This document shows, one piece after another, positions 11,870 to 21,740 of a DNA stretch of 64,000 nt. This stretch comes from Chondrus crispus. Its lineage: Eukaryota > Rhodophyta > Florideophyceae > Gigartinales > Gigartinaceae. Under the pieces are notes generated by a model. That model saw only the letters and a list, made by a program, of their open reading frames with translations, did not search any database and had not been told where the DNA came from. How positions within the stretch are numbered: position 1 is the first letter of the stretch; every line of letters starts with the position of its first letter. The stretch covers positions 62,001-126,000 of the forward strand of contig NW_005179039.1 of NCBI RefSeq assembly GCF_000350225.1, given 5' to 3'. The position numbers were made by a program, and so were the translations under genes.

Positions 11870-13104
11870 ATGTCCTCTTCAATGACGCATGCAGATAGAC
11901 GCGATCAGGCACGGCCCTTGTTTATGTTGTGCATTGCAATTTTAATTCGCCGCATGCAGAAAAGACGGAACTGCGTCATTAGACGAGAGTTAAGTTTTCG
12001 ATCACGGATAGATTTCTGGTCCACTGTATCATCTTTATCGGACAGGGACTTCAGAATGACATTCCGAATGACTAGAACGTGTTTCAAACATCTTGAAACC
12101 CAAATGCGTTCTCTACTGACCACAAGTATGACAAAACAAAGCGGATCGAATGTGCTGTGCGATTCGACCAAACTGGCAATTACGCTCCGAATGCTCGCCG
12201 GATGCACGTATTTGGACGTCCAATGTGCTTCCAAAGTTTGCAGCGCAACTGTGTACAATGCATTTCACGATACACTGGACCTAATTGTGCAGCGCCTGGG
12301 AATGGCACCTTCCGCCATGACCGACACAAGGGTTTTGGAGCCGCGTGCGTTGGAATTCAAAACATCACGGAAGACGGGCAGTCCATTCGACGGGTGTGTT
12401 GGTGCTTTGGATGGAATTGCCATCGCGATTGAGAAGCCAAGAGACGTTCCGAATCTGGCCTCCTTTTATAATCGCAAGGGCTACTACTCTTTACCTGTTC
12501 AAGCTGTTGTTGATGCTCGCTGCCGATTCGTATCTTTTTCGGCCAGTTGTGTTGGTTCAACTCATGACGCTGTAGCGCATGCGATGTCCAGTCTCGGCAT
12601 ACTTCTACAAAACCAGTCTATGCCCCTTGGCTTCTGGATTGCTGCCGACGATGCGTACAAGTGCACCAATTACGTAGTCACTCCATTTCATCATCCATGA
12701 ATGGGGCATATGAAGAGGGTTATAATTTTTATCAGAGCTCTTTAAGGATGCATGTCGAGGAAGCTTTCGGCATTCTTAAGAGAAAATGGGGTATTTTGTG
12801 GAAGCCACTCGGCTTTTCAATTGAAGCTAATACCAGAATAGTCTGCGCAGCAATGGTTTTGCATAATTTTTGCATCAACACCACACCGAAGCGGTCCCAA
12901 GAAGACTGCAACGGAGTCGTTGAGGCAATGCACACTGCAAAACTTTCGCTTCATAAATGGCTGGACGAAGTCAAAAATGCGGATCTACAGTGTTTTTCTG
13001 GAGCAGATAGATCTATTACAAGGGATTTGATTCTACGAAGGTGTGTGGAAGATGTTTTAGTTCGGCCCTCATCAGAGCCAGCGCCAACATCTGCACTGGA
13101 CTGA
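11870..13104 (+). pseudogene. PIF/Harbinger transposase (DDE_Tnp_4), frameshifted
   Basis: The first frame (11870-12700) runs through an N-terminal helical region. It then reaches the DDE core: VGALDGIAIAI (first Asp), FYNRKGYYSLPVQAVVD, GSTHD and WIAADDAYKC (second Asp). The second frame (12661-13104) carries SLRMHVEEAFGILKRKWGIL (catalytic Glu) and VCAAMVLHNFCIN. This order is diagnostic of PIF/Harbinger transposases, which insert at TWA targets with a Myb-like partner protein. A one-base shift near 12690 separates the second Asp from the Glu, so the copy is inactive. I did not find its terminal repeats. Confidence 0.85.
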
Positions 13105-13364
13105 TTATTTGTTATTTGTTGCCAATTTATATTTGTGTAAGTCCGCAGACTTGGGACCGAACTATCTACGTTCGAGACAGACTGACCTTCTGATTGCATC
13201 ATGGGCGACATTTGAAATGGCTTGCAAAGCAGACAACGGGGCACACCACGGGTTTCTTGCGGCTGGGTCGGTGGGGCGGAGTGGGTACGGGGCGGGTGCG
13301 GTTGCGTTGTGCGAGCCATGTACTGCACGCAGCAGTATTTTACTTCGACATCTTGGTCACGCAT

Positions 13365-13960
13365 TCAGAGCGTTTCAGATGTGCACATTCTATTTACGGA
13401 TGCGGCACGGCAGGGACAGAACGATTCTGGGAGCGGCTTGATCACCGCCGCGATCGGCTCCAACGTAGCAGTAATGGACATACCATTCACCAAGACACTA
13501 GCTGTGCCCGCATCCTTGACGGGCACAAAGCCCATGCTCCCGTAGCTCCACTTCCCCACGTCGAGCTCCAAACACGTATTGACAACACTGATCCTTATGA
13601 GCTTACTATCCGGGGTGGGCTTGACATGGAAATTCTCCGGCGGCAGCGACAGATTGCTCACTCGGATGCGCTGCAACTCGTACTTCATACCCACTGAGGA
13701 GTTCTTTGTATCGGGCAGCACGAGCTCCTCAAAATGGGCAGACAGGGCCGGCACGACGATCTACCTTAGCGTATCGACCATGTCCTCCATAACGAGGGGC
13801 TCGACGGTGACGGCGGTGTCATTCTTCCTATGGCGGGGCGTGTTGTCTGCAGCGCGGCGCATCTCCAGACGCTGCAAGCGGGCAGCGAGGGCGGCGTGGC
13901 CCTTGGCATCGTGAGCATGCAGTGCGTCTGCAGGCGGGCGTGCTCGAGGCGGGCGCAAGC
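13365..13960 (-). pseudogene. BPI/LBP-family lipid-binding protein fragment
   Basis: On the minus strand, 13754-13365 encodes about 100 residues resembling the N-terminal barrel of the BPI/LBP/PLUNC family: FEELVLPDTKNSSVGMKYEL, IRVSNLSLPPENFHV, then ELDVGKWSYGSMGF and a GTASVLVNGMSI strand. The same frame continues upstream to 13958 but is broken by a TAG at about 13760. Downstream the similarity ends in unrelated sequence. The family binds lipids or lipopolysaccharide in a hydrophobic pocket. With one stop and no C-terminal barrel this is a fragment, or a gene whose introns I cannot place. Confidence 0.5.
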
Positions 13961-14424
13961 GCGGGCGCGCCTCGACTCGATTTGCTGCAGGCGACCAGGC
14001 TATGCGATGAGGTCAAGGCATATCGTAACAGCATGAAAGAAATGGACACTTCATATGTGGTGAAGATCTATCGGGTTAAGCTCGTCGCTGGCATGAACGC
14101 GGAGCTTTGTTAAGCGATTTTAAGTTGTGATTATCCACCAAGCTCCTTTCCACGACACCAAATGGCCACGGTCATGGAGTGTGACTTCCCGCCCAGTCAA
14201 TTATGTTTGTTCTATCAAAAGATGGCGGAAGGTCATTTGCACACGACGTTTGCAATGCGTGAAAGTCTCGAAATTTTGCGAGAACCCCCGTCGAAATGGT
14301 TTTCCACATTTCCCTCGTGTCTTCCGGGCCGCTCTTGCTCATTTCATCAGCTTCGGAGAGGGCTTTAGTCAGCTCGCAAAGTTTTTTAACATGACAAATC
14401 GTTCGGTCAACGTCATCGTCAAGC

Positions 14425-15961
14425 TTAAAACTTCGTCCCTTTCCCTAATTGCTCAGATACAGCAACACTCTTTGACCACTGTGTTGTCGCATAGTTGACG
14501 ATTTCTTTCACGCTCTCGAGGTCGTTGTCCCTCCGACTAGCAGAAGTAGACCACCTGCGTTTACGCCTTGGTTCGACGGAATCCATTCCCGCACCATTTT
14601 GAAAACCTCGACTACATGGTCCCCCAAATCCCCAGTAGATGCAGTCCATCAATGACTGATCCAAGAACTTCGTGCCGCATCGTAAAACATGAAAAGCTAT
14701 CAATGCTTTCTCCCCGTCTGGCGTCAAAGTCGCGTCCCTTCGTAGAACAGTAAACTTTGAAAACAGGTCAGGGTCGTTTTGTCCTGACTTTGACCAGTTA
14801 CGGTACGCCACTGAAAAGCACTTCCTAGCAGCTTGATATTATTGCTTTAGATAGGGTCCATCTCTCGTCGTCGACGGATGGTCAGCGATACAAACTCCCT
14901 CAACAATGCTTTGAAATGAATACACACGGCGGAAAGAAGGATCATTAAAAAGCCTTGCTACAGTATCGGACCAGAACGCATCCCGGTTATGACCCCGATC
15001 AAGCTGATCCCTCTTCAGCTCCAAGACTGAAGCATGAAACGCTTCTCGCGCAGCATCTTCTGTAGACAGCATCACAAAAAGGCGCGCAAATGCAGATGTC
15101 GAGAACCCTGGGGCGAACTTTGATACTGCCGCTTTATGGGGAGCTGCTTTTTTCTTTGCAAACACAGGTCGATCTGATGACGAAAAAATGAGGTCCCATG
15201 GCGGATCTGGTTCCAAGTGCTTAGTAGTTTCCCAAATTTCGTGAAAAGACTCAAACCCCCACTCTCCGTATCTTTTAGAAAAAGCTCTCCTAGAGGACAG
15301 CCTGAAATGAGCTCTGATGGAACGACTTGTAGAAGATTACGCACGAATGGTATTCTTTTGGTGTCTTGCTTTACACGCAGATGAAAATTCTTCCAAGTAC
15401 GAAGAATCTGTCGAAGGACAGGAAATATTTTTCTCTTTAGAAAATAGTCTGCCTCTCTCAAATCAGCTTCGTATTTAGGATCTATACTGTCCCCCGGAGT
15501 ACCGTTGTGTTTTCTTCTTCTAATGTAGTGTCGGTATCATTTGCAGTAATGCCCTCGCTCGTGTGTTTTGTCGATTGCGGAGAGGCAGGAAAATTACACG
15601 AAAGTGGCGGTGATATTGTGTTTGTTGCTGCGGCAGCGTGGGGTCGCTCGGAAAAAAGGTCGCTATGAATAGTGATGGGTTGGGAAGAGGAAGTACCTGG
15701 ACTTATACAGACACGAGGGATGGATTTTTTCGGAGATGCCATTAGGGGTGCACAGGAGGCCGCTCCTGACAAAGGATGAGGTTTGGTAACGGAGCATGTA
15801 GGAATCGGGAAAATGGGTTGTGCAGCGACGGCTCGATCGGAACTTGGGGATGAAATATTTTTCTGCAAAGAAAAGACGGACGTCGGTGAAGGAAGAAGAA
15901 GATTAGGACTGGGGAAGCGCGTACAGAACGGAAAAGGGGAATTTTGTGGCGCCGGATCCAA
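14425..15961 (-). pseudogene. Unidentified transposon-like protein, broken
   Basis: Consecutive minus frames (15961-15482, 15461-15072, 15216-14839, 14811-14425) read as one broken protein. The first part is a Ser/Pro-rich leader. Next come helical stretches (YFLKRKIFPVLRQILRTWKNF) and a tryptophan-rich region (NRDAFWSDTVARLFNDPSFR, then YRNWSKSGQNDPDLFSKF) of the SANT/Myb-like kind found in proteins accompanying DNA transposons. The 14839 and 14811 parts share a frame with one TAA between them; the others need frameshifts. Sequence just upstream of its start is the dispersed repeat at 16076, suggesting one element. Function is inferred only weakly. Confidence 0.35.
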
Positions 15962-16472
15962 GCGGACTTGAGCGATGTGGGGGCACGTAGCGCGTTGGTT
16001 CCTGGCGAAAAGTAATTATGCGGACGGCGGAGCGAGTAGGAAAGGTGGCAGATTAAGGAGTCGGTCCCAGAACAAGGGAGGGAGCTTGTAGAATGAGCGA
16101 GTTGGTGCTGGCGAGCAGAGAGCGCACGGAGCAGAACAAGATGCGTAGTTACGGGATTGAAGCGTTAGAGACAGGGGCTAGCCCGTGGCGAACTGACGCC
16201 CAGGCAAGCAGATATGCTGTAAGAGGAATGTAGATAAGGACAAGAGAGTAAAGTTCTGACAATGAATTTGGGGTCGAAACGGAGCGAAAATAAGATTCTT
16301 TATGGTCCCTTGGGTTGAACAATATCCATTAATAGTCGGATACACGAAAATTGGCGCGAAGATGTCGCCGATATATCTATTTCAAAATTTTAGCTATCAT
16401 GTAATTTTACATATTTCTCTTGCACACGTGTGCTTTGCTCTGTAACGGTGTAAATATATACAGAACTACATA

Positions 16473-17009
16473 CATGGGGGTCTCTTAATTAGTGCACGTT
16501 TAGTTAGTGCATATTGGACTTTAATGCACGCTCTGATAGCCTGGCACGACTTTGTACAGTTGTACACGTATGTTCACGGGAGCGCAATGGTCGTCGCCGT
16601 CCGTAGAGAGCGGGTTCCATTCTTTTACAGATCCCAGCAACCTTATGCATCTTCGAACAACTAATCAAACAATGAGCACAACTGAACCAGCATCCAGGGT
16701 GTTAAGAAACCGCCTTACCCTTTCGCAAAAAGAGGAGGTGCTGCGGCGACTTTCACAGGGTGCTCAGCACGTCGATTTGCAGCGTGATTTCAACTGCTCT
16801 CCAAGAACAACATGCAACTTCTTGCTAAGCGAGCGTTGAGCCATGTCTATAATGAACACACAAAGCGTCCGCGACGGCAGACGCTGGTAACGGAACATTT
16901 CGTTGCCCCGAAAACTACTTTTTAGCGAGCCCCTTATATAAAGCACATTGAAGATAGTGCACAAAGAATGCGCATGGCACGGGGGTGCACTAATTGAGGG
17001 GGTCGCCTG
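16473..17009 (+). mobile_element. Short pogo-like element, deletion derivative
   Basis: The left end is CATGGGGGTCTCTTAATTAGTGCAC. The reverse of the right end is CAGGCGACCCCCTCAATTAGTGCAC. TA flanks both sides (16471-16472 and 17010-17011). At 537 bp it holds only an N-terminal helix-turn-helix ORF, so it depends on another transposase. Removing it restores the dispersed repeat seen at 25434. Confidence 0.75.
16672..16839 (+). pseudogene. CENP-B/pogo N-terminal helix-turn-helix remnant
   Basis: A 55-residue frame from ATG 16672 contains LTLSQKEEVLRRLSQGAQ followed by VDLQRDFNCSPRT. This matches the N-terminal HTH of CENP-B/pogo transposases, which recognises the terminal repeats. The DDE core is absent. 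It may be a leftover of an internal deletion or a short DNA-binding protein. Confidence 0.5.
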
Positions 17010-17262
17010 TATTGTATATGTATAAATGAAGAAGCCAATCACTGCTGACCGACATACAAGAACCCATATAATACAAATCTACAGCACCGAAAAGTGCCAA
17101 GTAGAAAGGCCCCGAAGACGTGCATGGTATCGGTTGTGCATTTATTAGTTGTGCGTGATCGTCAGCGCGCATCATTCCTACTTCACTAAAGTTGCCGAGT
17201 GTGAATTGTTCTCACCTGCAGCAGGTTGACAACTCCAAATCCCAACCTCTTTTGTTACGAAG

Positions 17263-17876
17263 TGTGGTATAATCACCCCAACGACGAGGGGGTGAGTACT
17301 GACAGTTCGGAAAGACCCCCATCGGCGGGAAGATAGAACCACGGCCCGCCTATGGTACCGACCACGGGCTCAAGGTAGCTGTGGTAGAGCGGGATCGGGG
17401 AGGACGCGCGCACGCGCGAGCTGTTGTACGCCTCGACGCCCTGGAGCGGTACTGGGTGACGATCTAGTACCGACGGGCGGAGGCGGAGCCGGCCCGTGGG
17501 CGTGCTGCGCGCGTCCTCAACCCGCGCGCAGTGCTACTCCTAGGTAAAACGGACGGAAGTACCTAAAAGTAAGCGGGCGGACCAAGGTGGAGGATCCTTG
17601 ACAAGTCCGTGCTTGTCACCCTCCACTGCCGGCGGTCCGCTCATATTTAATATACAGAGTAACCTATCATAGCATTACAGTTGTGCAGGTCGGACTGCAC
17701 TGTAGCGCTGTCAGCTGTCGGGGCTGGCAGCACACGTGTCGTACAAGTGTGTGCGCGCGCGCACCGAGGTACTGTAGAGCTCGGGCTGCGCGCGCGCACA
17801 CCGAGGTACTGTAAAGCTCGGGCTCTACAGTTTTAAATCAAATCTAAATCTAATACGGGGAGGGGGATATGCTACA
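17263..17876 (-). repeat. 3' LTR of a Gypsy-A-like element
   Basis: On the minus strand it begins TGTAGCATATCCCCC at 17876 and ends GGTGATTATACCACA at 17263. Most of it is closely similar to the LTR at 3210-3802. It contains two tandem copies of a roughly 40-bp unit (GAGGTACTGTARAGCTCGGG, 17765-17826). A purine tract GAGAGGGGGG precedes its start on the minus strand, as a polypurine tract precedes a 3' LTR. Confidence 0.7.
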
Positions 17877-18300
17877 TGGCCCCCCTCTCAACTGTGGACG
17901 TCCATGTCCACAGGTCTTTGTAGAACTGTCCGTCACCTCCTCGCCGCCGAGCGACAGCCATCCTTACCGCCCTCGTGATCTCCTGTCCGTCCGTGTTCGG
18001 TGCCTTCTGCTTTCCGTTTTCCGTGAGCTGCGGTCGTAGCTTCCTCCGCAGTAATTCAACTTTAACGGCCCATCGCCCTTGCGTCAGCGTATTGCTCGCC
18101 CTGCCTTCCTGGTCCTTTCTTTTCACGACTCCTGTTCGCGTCCCTTTCCGCGGCGCCCTTGCGATCACGTCCTTCCCGTCCCATACGTCTACCCCGCGCA
18201 CCGGGCCGTCGACCGTGTTGCTCTTGCGCGGTGGTGAGAGAGGCGGCGTGCAGTGCCTATTCGTGGGCGGTCAGCCCGCCTCCTGAGCTCCTTCCTTCTG
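17872..18300 (-). pseudogene. 3' coding end of an LTR element (unidentified)
   Basis: A minus frame of about 109 codons from 18201 is basic and ends at the LTR boundary (stop at 17872-17874, overlapping the LTR start). Upstream sequence on the minus strand is broken in all frames. No domain is recognisable. Position next to a polypurine tract and LTR suggests the last part of pol or an extra 3' ORF, like 9992-10877. Confidence 0.35.
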
Positions 18301-18499
18301 ATCCTTATCACGGGGCCACCGCATGCGCTGTCGAATGTAGCGCGGCGGCGGTGGAGGGTATTATGATCTTCCAAGCCACTTTTCTCCTCGCCATCGCACG
18401 CTGTGGGGGCGTCAGGTCCTCGCACCTTCACTGCGCTTCGTCGCACGCCCTTCATCAGCGTGCAGGGGTGTGCTTCTGCAGGGAGCGGACTGGCGGAGT

Positions 18500-19930
18500 C
18501 GTCTCTTTTATCCTTCGCCCGTCCCTTGCCTTCGGAGGCGAGAGCACGGACGCACGCGACGCACGTTCTGTTTTGTGCCCCCCTCGCTTTTGGGAGCGAG
18601 GGAACGCAAGCGCGGCGTCCGTCTTTCTTTATACGCGCCCCTCGCCTTCCGTGGCGAGGGCACGGACGCGCAACACGCGTCTCCTTCTTCGCGTCCATCG
18701 ACATCCGGGGCGAGGGCGTGGACATTTCCCTTATCTTTCTTGCGTCCCTCGCTTTCGGTGGCGAGGGTGCGGATGTCCGACGTACGTTTTGTTCTGTGCG
18801 CCCCCGCCTTCGGTAGCGAGGGCAAGCACGCGCTGCGTCCGTGTTTCGTCGTGCGCCGCTTTCGCCTTCGATGGCTAAGGCGCGGACGCGCAACATGCGT
18901 CTCCTCCTTCGCGTCTCTCGCCATCTGGAGCGAGGGTACGGACGTTTCTCTTACCCTTCGCGTGCCCCTCGCCTTCGGAGGCGCGGGCACGGGCGCGCGC
19001 GATGCACATTCTGTTCTGTGCTCCCCTTGCCTTGGGAGCGAGGGCACGCAAGCCCGGCGTCCGTTTTTCTTTATGCGCGCCCCTCGCCTTCGGTGGCGAG
19101 GGCGCGAACGCGCGACGTGCGTCTCGTTCTTCGCGACCCTCGCCTTCCGGGGCGATGGGGGGAGGAAGCGCGGTCCTGCGGGAACGGTTGAAAGCAGTGC
19201 GACGGCAGCGGTGTCGTCGTCTGCCGCCGGCCCATCCACGCATTTGTCTTCTCGTCGGCGTGCTCTCGCCGTCGGCAGCGAGGGCGCGGACGCGCGGCGT
19301 TCGCCTTCTTTTTCGTGCCCCTCGCCATCGGTGGCGAGGGGCCGGGGTGAGGAGGTTGCTCTCGTTCGTCTGCAGCCAGCGCCGCTCGGGCGCATGTCTG
19401 TCCAGCGCTGCCCGTGTGGATAGCCACTTGACATTAATCAAATCCCAAAACCTTTCCAAATCTTCCCGCCAAACTAATTTTTGCAAAAAAAACTACAGCA
19501 CAGTCCGTGATCGGTGTCCGGTCATGTCTAGCAACGTATGTCCCTTTTTGGTAATTGGGTGGCCTGTTTGTCACTCCGCGCGGAGTTTCCCCCCTCCCCT
19601 CGTCGGCGAAGAGGGAGTGCTGACGCTCGACGTGCGCTTTCTTCGTGACGTCCCTCGCCATCGAGACGAAGGCGCAAGGGCGTGATGTCCGTCTCCTTCA
19701 GTGCGCCTCCTCGCCATCAGGGCGAGGGCCGAAAGCGCGCGACGTTCGTCTCCTTCAGCGCGCCCCCTCGCCATCGGGGCGAGGGCGCGGACATTTCTCT
19801 TATCCTTCGCGCGCCCCTCGCCTACGGAAGCGAGGGTGGAAGCGCGCTGCGTTCGTCTCCTTCAGCGCGCCTGCTCGCTGTCGGGGGAAGGCGCGGACGT
19901 TTCTCTCACCCATCACGCGCCCCTGGCCTT
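18500..19930. repeat. Hairpin minisatellite (about 58-bp unit)
   Basis: Roughly 20 degenerate units share a palindromic core of the form CCCTCGCCTTCGGTGGCGAGGG (8-bp stem, short TTCG-type loop). The spacer is rich in GCGCGGACGCGCGACG and CTCCTTC. Cores lie near 18528, 18586, 18644, 18699, 18748, 18805, 18862, 18921, 18967, 19028, 19083, 19138, 19260, 19320, 19649, 19707, 19768, 19816, 19874 and 19920, usually 46-61 bp apart. 19350-19620 is mostly free of cores. The array keeps long frames open on both strands; I take these as a by-product of repeat composition. Confidence 0.85.
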
Positions 19931-20019
19931 GCGACCACTTCTTTCCTACCAAACACAACCTTGACGTCCACCGTCTTAGCCGAAGACATAAGCACAAGGT
20001 GAAGTACCTCCAAAAATAA
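19926..20019 (+). pseudogene. Remnant of the Copia accessory zinc-finger ORF
   Basis: The frame ending at 20019 finishes with CDHFFPTKHNLDVHRLS and then RRHKHKVKYLQK. This lines up with the second finger and tail of the Copia-2 accessory protein (CERFFPSAHDLASHIIG, NHRRRVLYLRERK). Position also matches: just upstream of gag. Only the C-terminal finger survives, and its first Cys is lost at the junction with the minisatellite. Confidence 0.6.
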
Positions 20020-20079
20020 GTCGTTTCATTCCCTTTCCAATAGTAATTAAGGAATACAAAACCCAAAAACTCGCCAATA

Positions 20080-21740
20080 ATGACGTCAGTCAATTCCCTT
20101 CGCACCCAGTGGAACAACTATACTCCCATTTTCCCTCCTCAAGTCAATGTTAGAGCGACCATCCTCATGCATCTCTCCGCCGATCCTCAACCCCCGAGTG
20201 AAGTTCTAATCACACGCATACGCGAATACTTACCGGTTGATGTTCTTTATAATCAGGAAAATATACGAGGCCCCAGCACGCTCTACCGTATTCTCCGAGA
20301 TTATTGAGTTCTTAATGGACTAGAATACTCACAACACGAGGGAAGTAACCGCATAGCTATGGGGCTACCTGCCACCTTATACGATTCGGAAGCTGACAGG
20401 AAGAAAGCATACGACGCTGTTACGAGCAGCACAGCAGCCACGTCGGTAGCCGAAACGTCGGCAGGAGCAATGGCGGGCTCGGTTCGCGAAGCTGCCATCT
20501 CTGAGCTCTGTAACAACGGTCATGCGTCTTCCGCGTCATCTCACCAGGACAATGAGATGAGAAGGGTTGCTCACAGCATTGCCTTACGCTTCAGAAGTGA
20601 CGACAAATTCAGTGGTAAATTAGGTGAAGATCTTAATGAAGCTATTAATCTTTACCTTGAAGCTGCTAATGACTATGAGCTGAACCAGGAACAACGGCTA
20701 AAATACTTCCATGACATATTTGAAGGTGAAGCCCGAAGGTTCTATCGTCTTAAAGTTAGTAAGCGCGTACCCACATTCGCTGAAGCTTGTGTTAAGATGA
20801 GAACGGAATTCAACAGCATTACCCGGCGAAATCGTGTGCGGAAATAACTCCAAGGTCTTCGGCTAGCTGCAACCATGTGCGAACGGTCCTGCTCAGTCAC
20901 TGAGGCCTTAGAAGAACTCCGCCAAACGATCATCAAGTTTGCCCACCAAGGCCCACGAAACTATCGCTCTGAAGAGGACATAGTAGAGTACTTGTACCGT
21001 GCTGTTGTTGGCCATGAGTGGGCCAGTAATTCTACATCACAAGCGATAGCAAGCGATTCTGCTGACTTTCAGCAGATGTTCACAGACCTCCATTGAGCTT
21101 GGCTACAGAAACAGGAGGAAACTGAAGGTCGGAAACGAGACGGTATCCCTCAAGCAAGGTATAGAATGGAGCAAGGTAGTCTCCTACCTGGTCTTTACTA
21201 CGAGGGACAAGGTTTTTACGGAAAACCTCGCAAGTTCAATTCTATATCTTCAGTCCCCAGAGGATACCGACCCACTAGTACCTTCCCGCCAAATACGTCT
21301 AGAAGGTCAAACGAGAATATTCTCGTTTGTCAAGTCCGTTTTGGCCAGGACTATATAGTCCTGGCCAAAACGGACTTGACAAGTTCGGTAAATTTTGCAA
21401 ATGCCATAATTGCGGAAGTAAGGATCACTTCATAAGGGATTGTAATGTTAAAGGCAGAAACATTGCGACAAATGTCGCCAACATGCTTAGACAGAACGCA
21501 AACGGGGCAAAGCGAATTATTTACGATCTATGTCTACAAACAGAAGATGCATTCTGCAACGAAGAAGACCATGAAGCTTTCTTTGAAGAGGGAGAAGGCC
21601 AAGAAGAATCAGAAGATAACACAGAAGAACAAGCCACGAAGGAGACCTTGTATGAAAGACTACAGGAGTTTGAAAATCAAGACGATGCCGACGAGATTGA
21701 TGAGGAAAACATCGACCTCGAGGATTTTAGAAAGAAGTAG
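20080..21740 (+). pseudogene. Gag of Copia-1
   Basis: It aligns along its length with Copia-2 gag: YTPIFPPQVNVRATILMHL, DDKFSGKLGEDLNEAINLYL and ALEELRQTIIKFA. The CCHC knuckle is C-H-N-C-x4-H-x4-C near 21400. In-frame stops at 20305-20307 (TGA), 20845-20847 (TAA) and 21094-21096 (TGA) lie in one reading frame. The palindromic duplication at 21309-21382 then shifts the frame. Gag forms the particle in which reverse transcription occurs; this copy cannot make it. Confidence 0.8.
21309..21382. repeat. Two overlapping perfect palindromes in gag
   Basis: 21309-21328 is a 20-bp perfect palindrome (AAACGAGAATATTCTCGTTT). 21327-21382 is a 56-bp perfect palindrome centred on CTATATAG, with arms built from TTGTCAAGTCCGTTTTGGCC. 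The right arm of the second is normal gag sequence (compare Copia-2 near 52170), so the left arm is an inverted copy. This looks like a hairpin or template-switch mutation. Confidence 0.85.

Larger units (their letters stand above)
16076..17125. repeat. Dispersed repeat, copy A (interrupted)
   Basis: 16076-16472 is nearly identical to 25434-25828, and 17010-17125 is nearly identical to 27736-27845. The two blocks are therefore one repeat of about 510 bp, split here by a pogo-like element at a TA. Its nature is unclear; it may be the terminal region of the element whose ORFs lie at 14425-15961. Confidence 0.75.

Noticed and set aside
16076..17125. CRISPR-like or satellite array in the dispersed repeat
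   Set aside because: The repeat occurs as two single dispersed copies, not as regularly spaced short repeats.
18159..19685. Long open frames on both strands (up to 317 codons) over the minisatellite
   Set aside because: They follow the 46-61 bp repeat units, are Arg/Ala/Pro-rich in every frame and overlap each other on opposite strands. No unit keeps one frame, so they look like repeat shadows.
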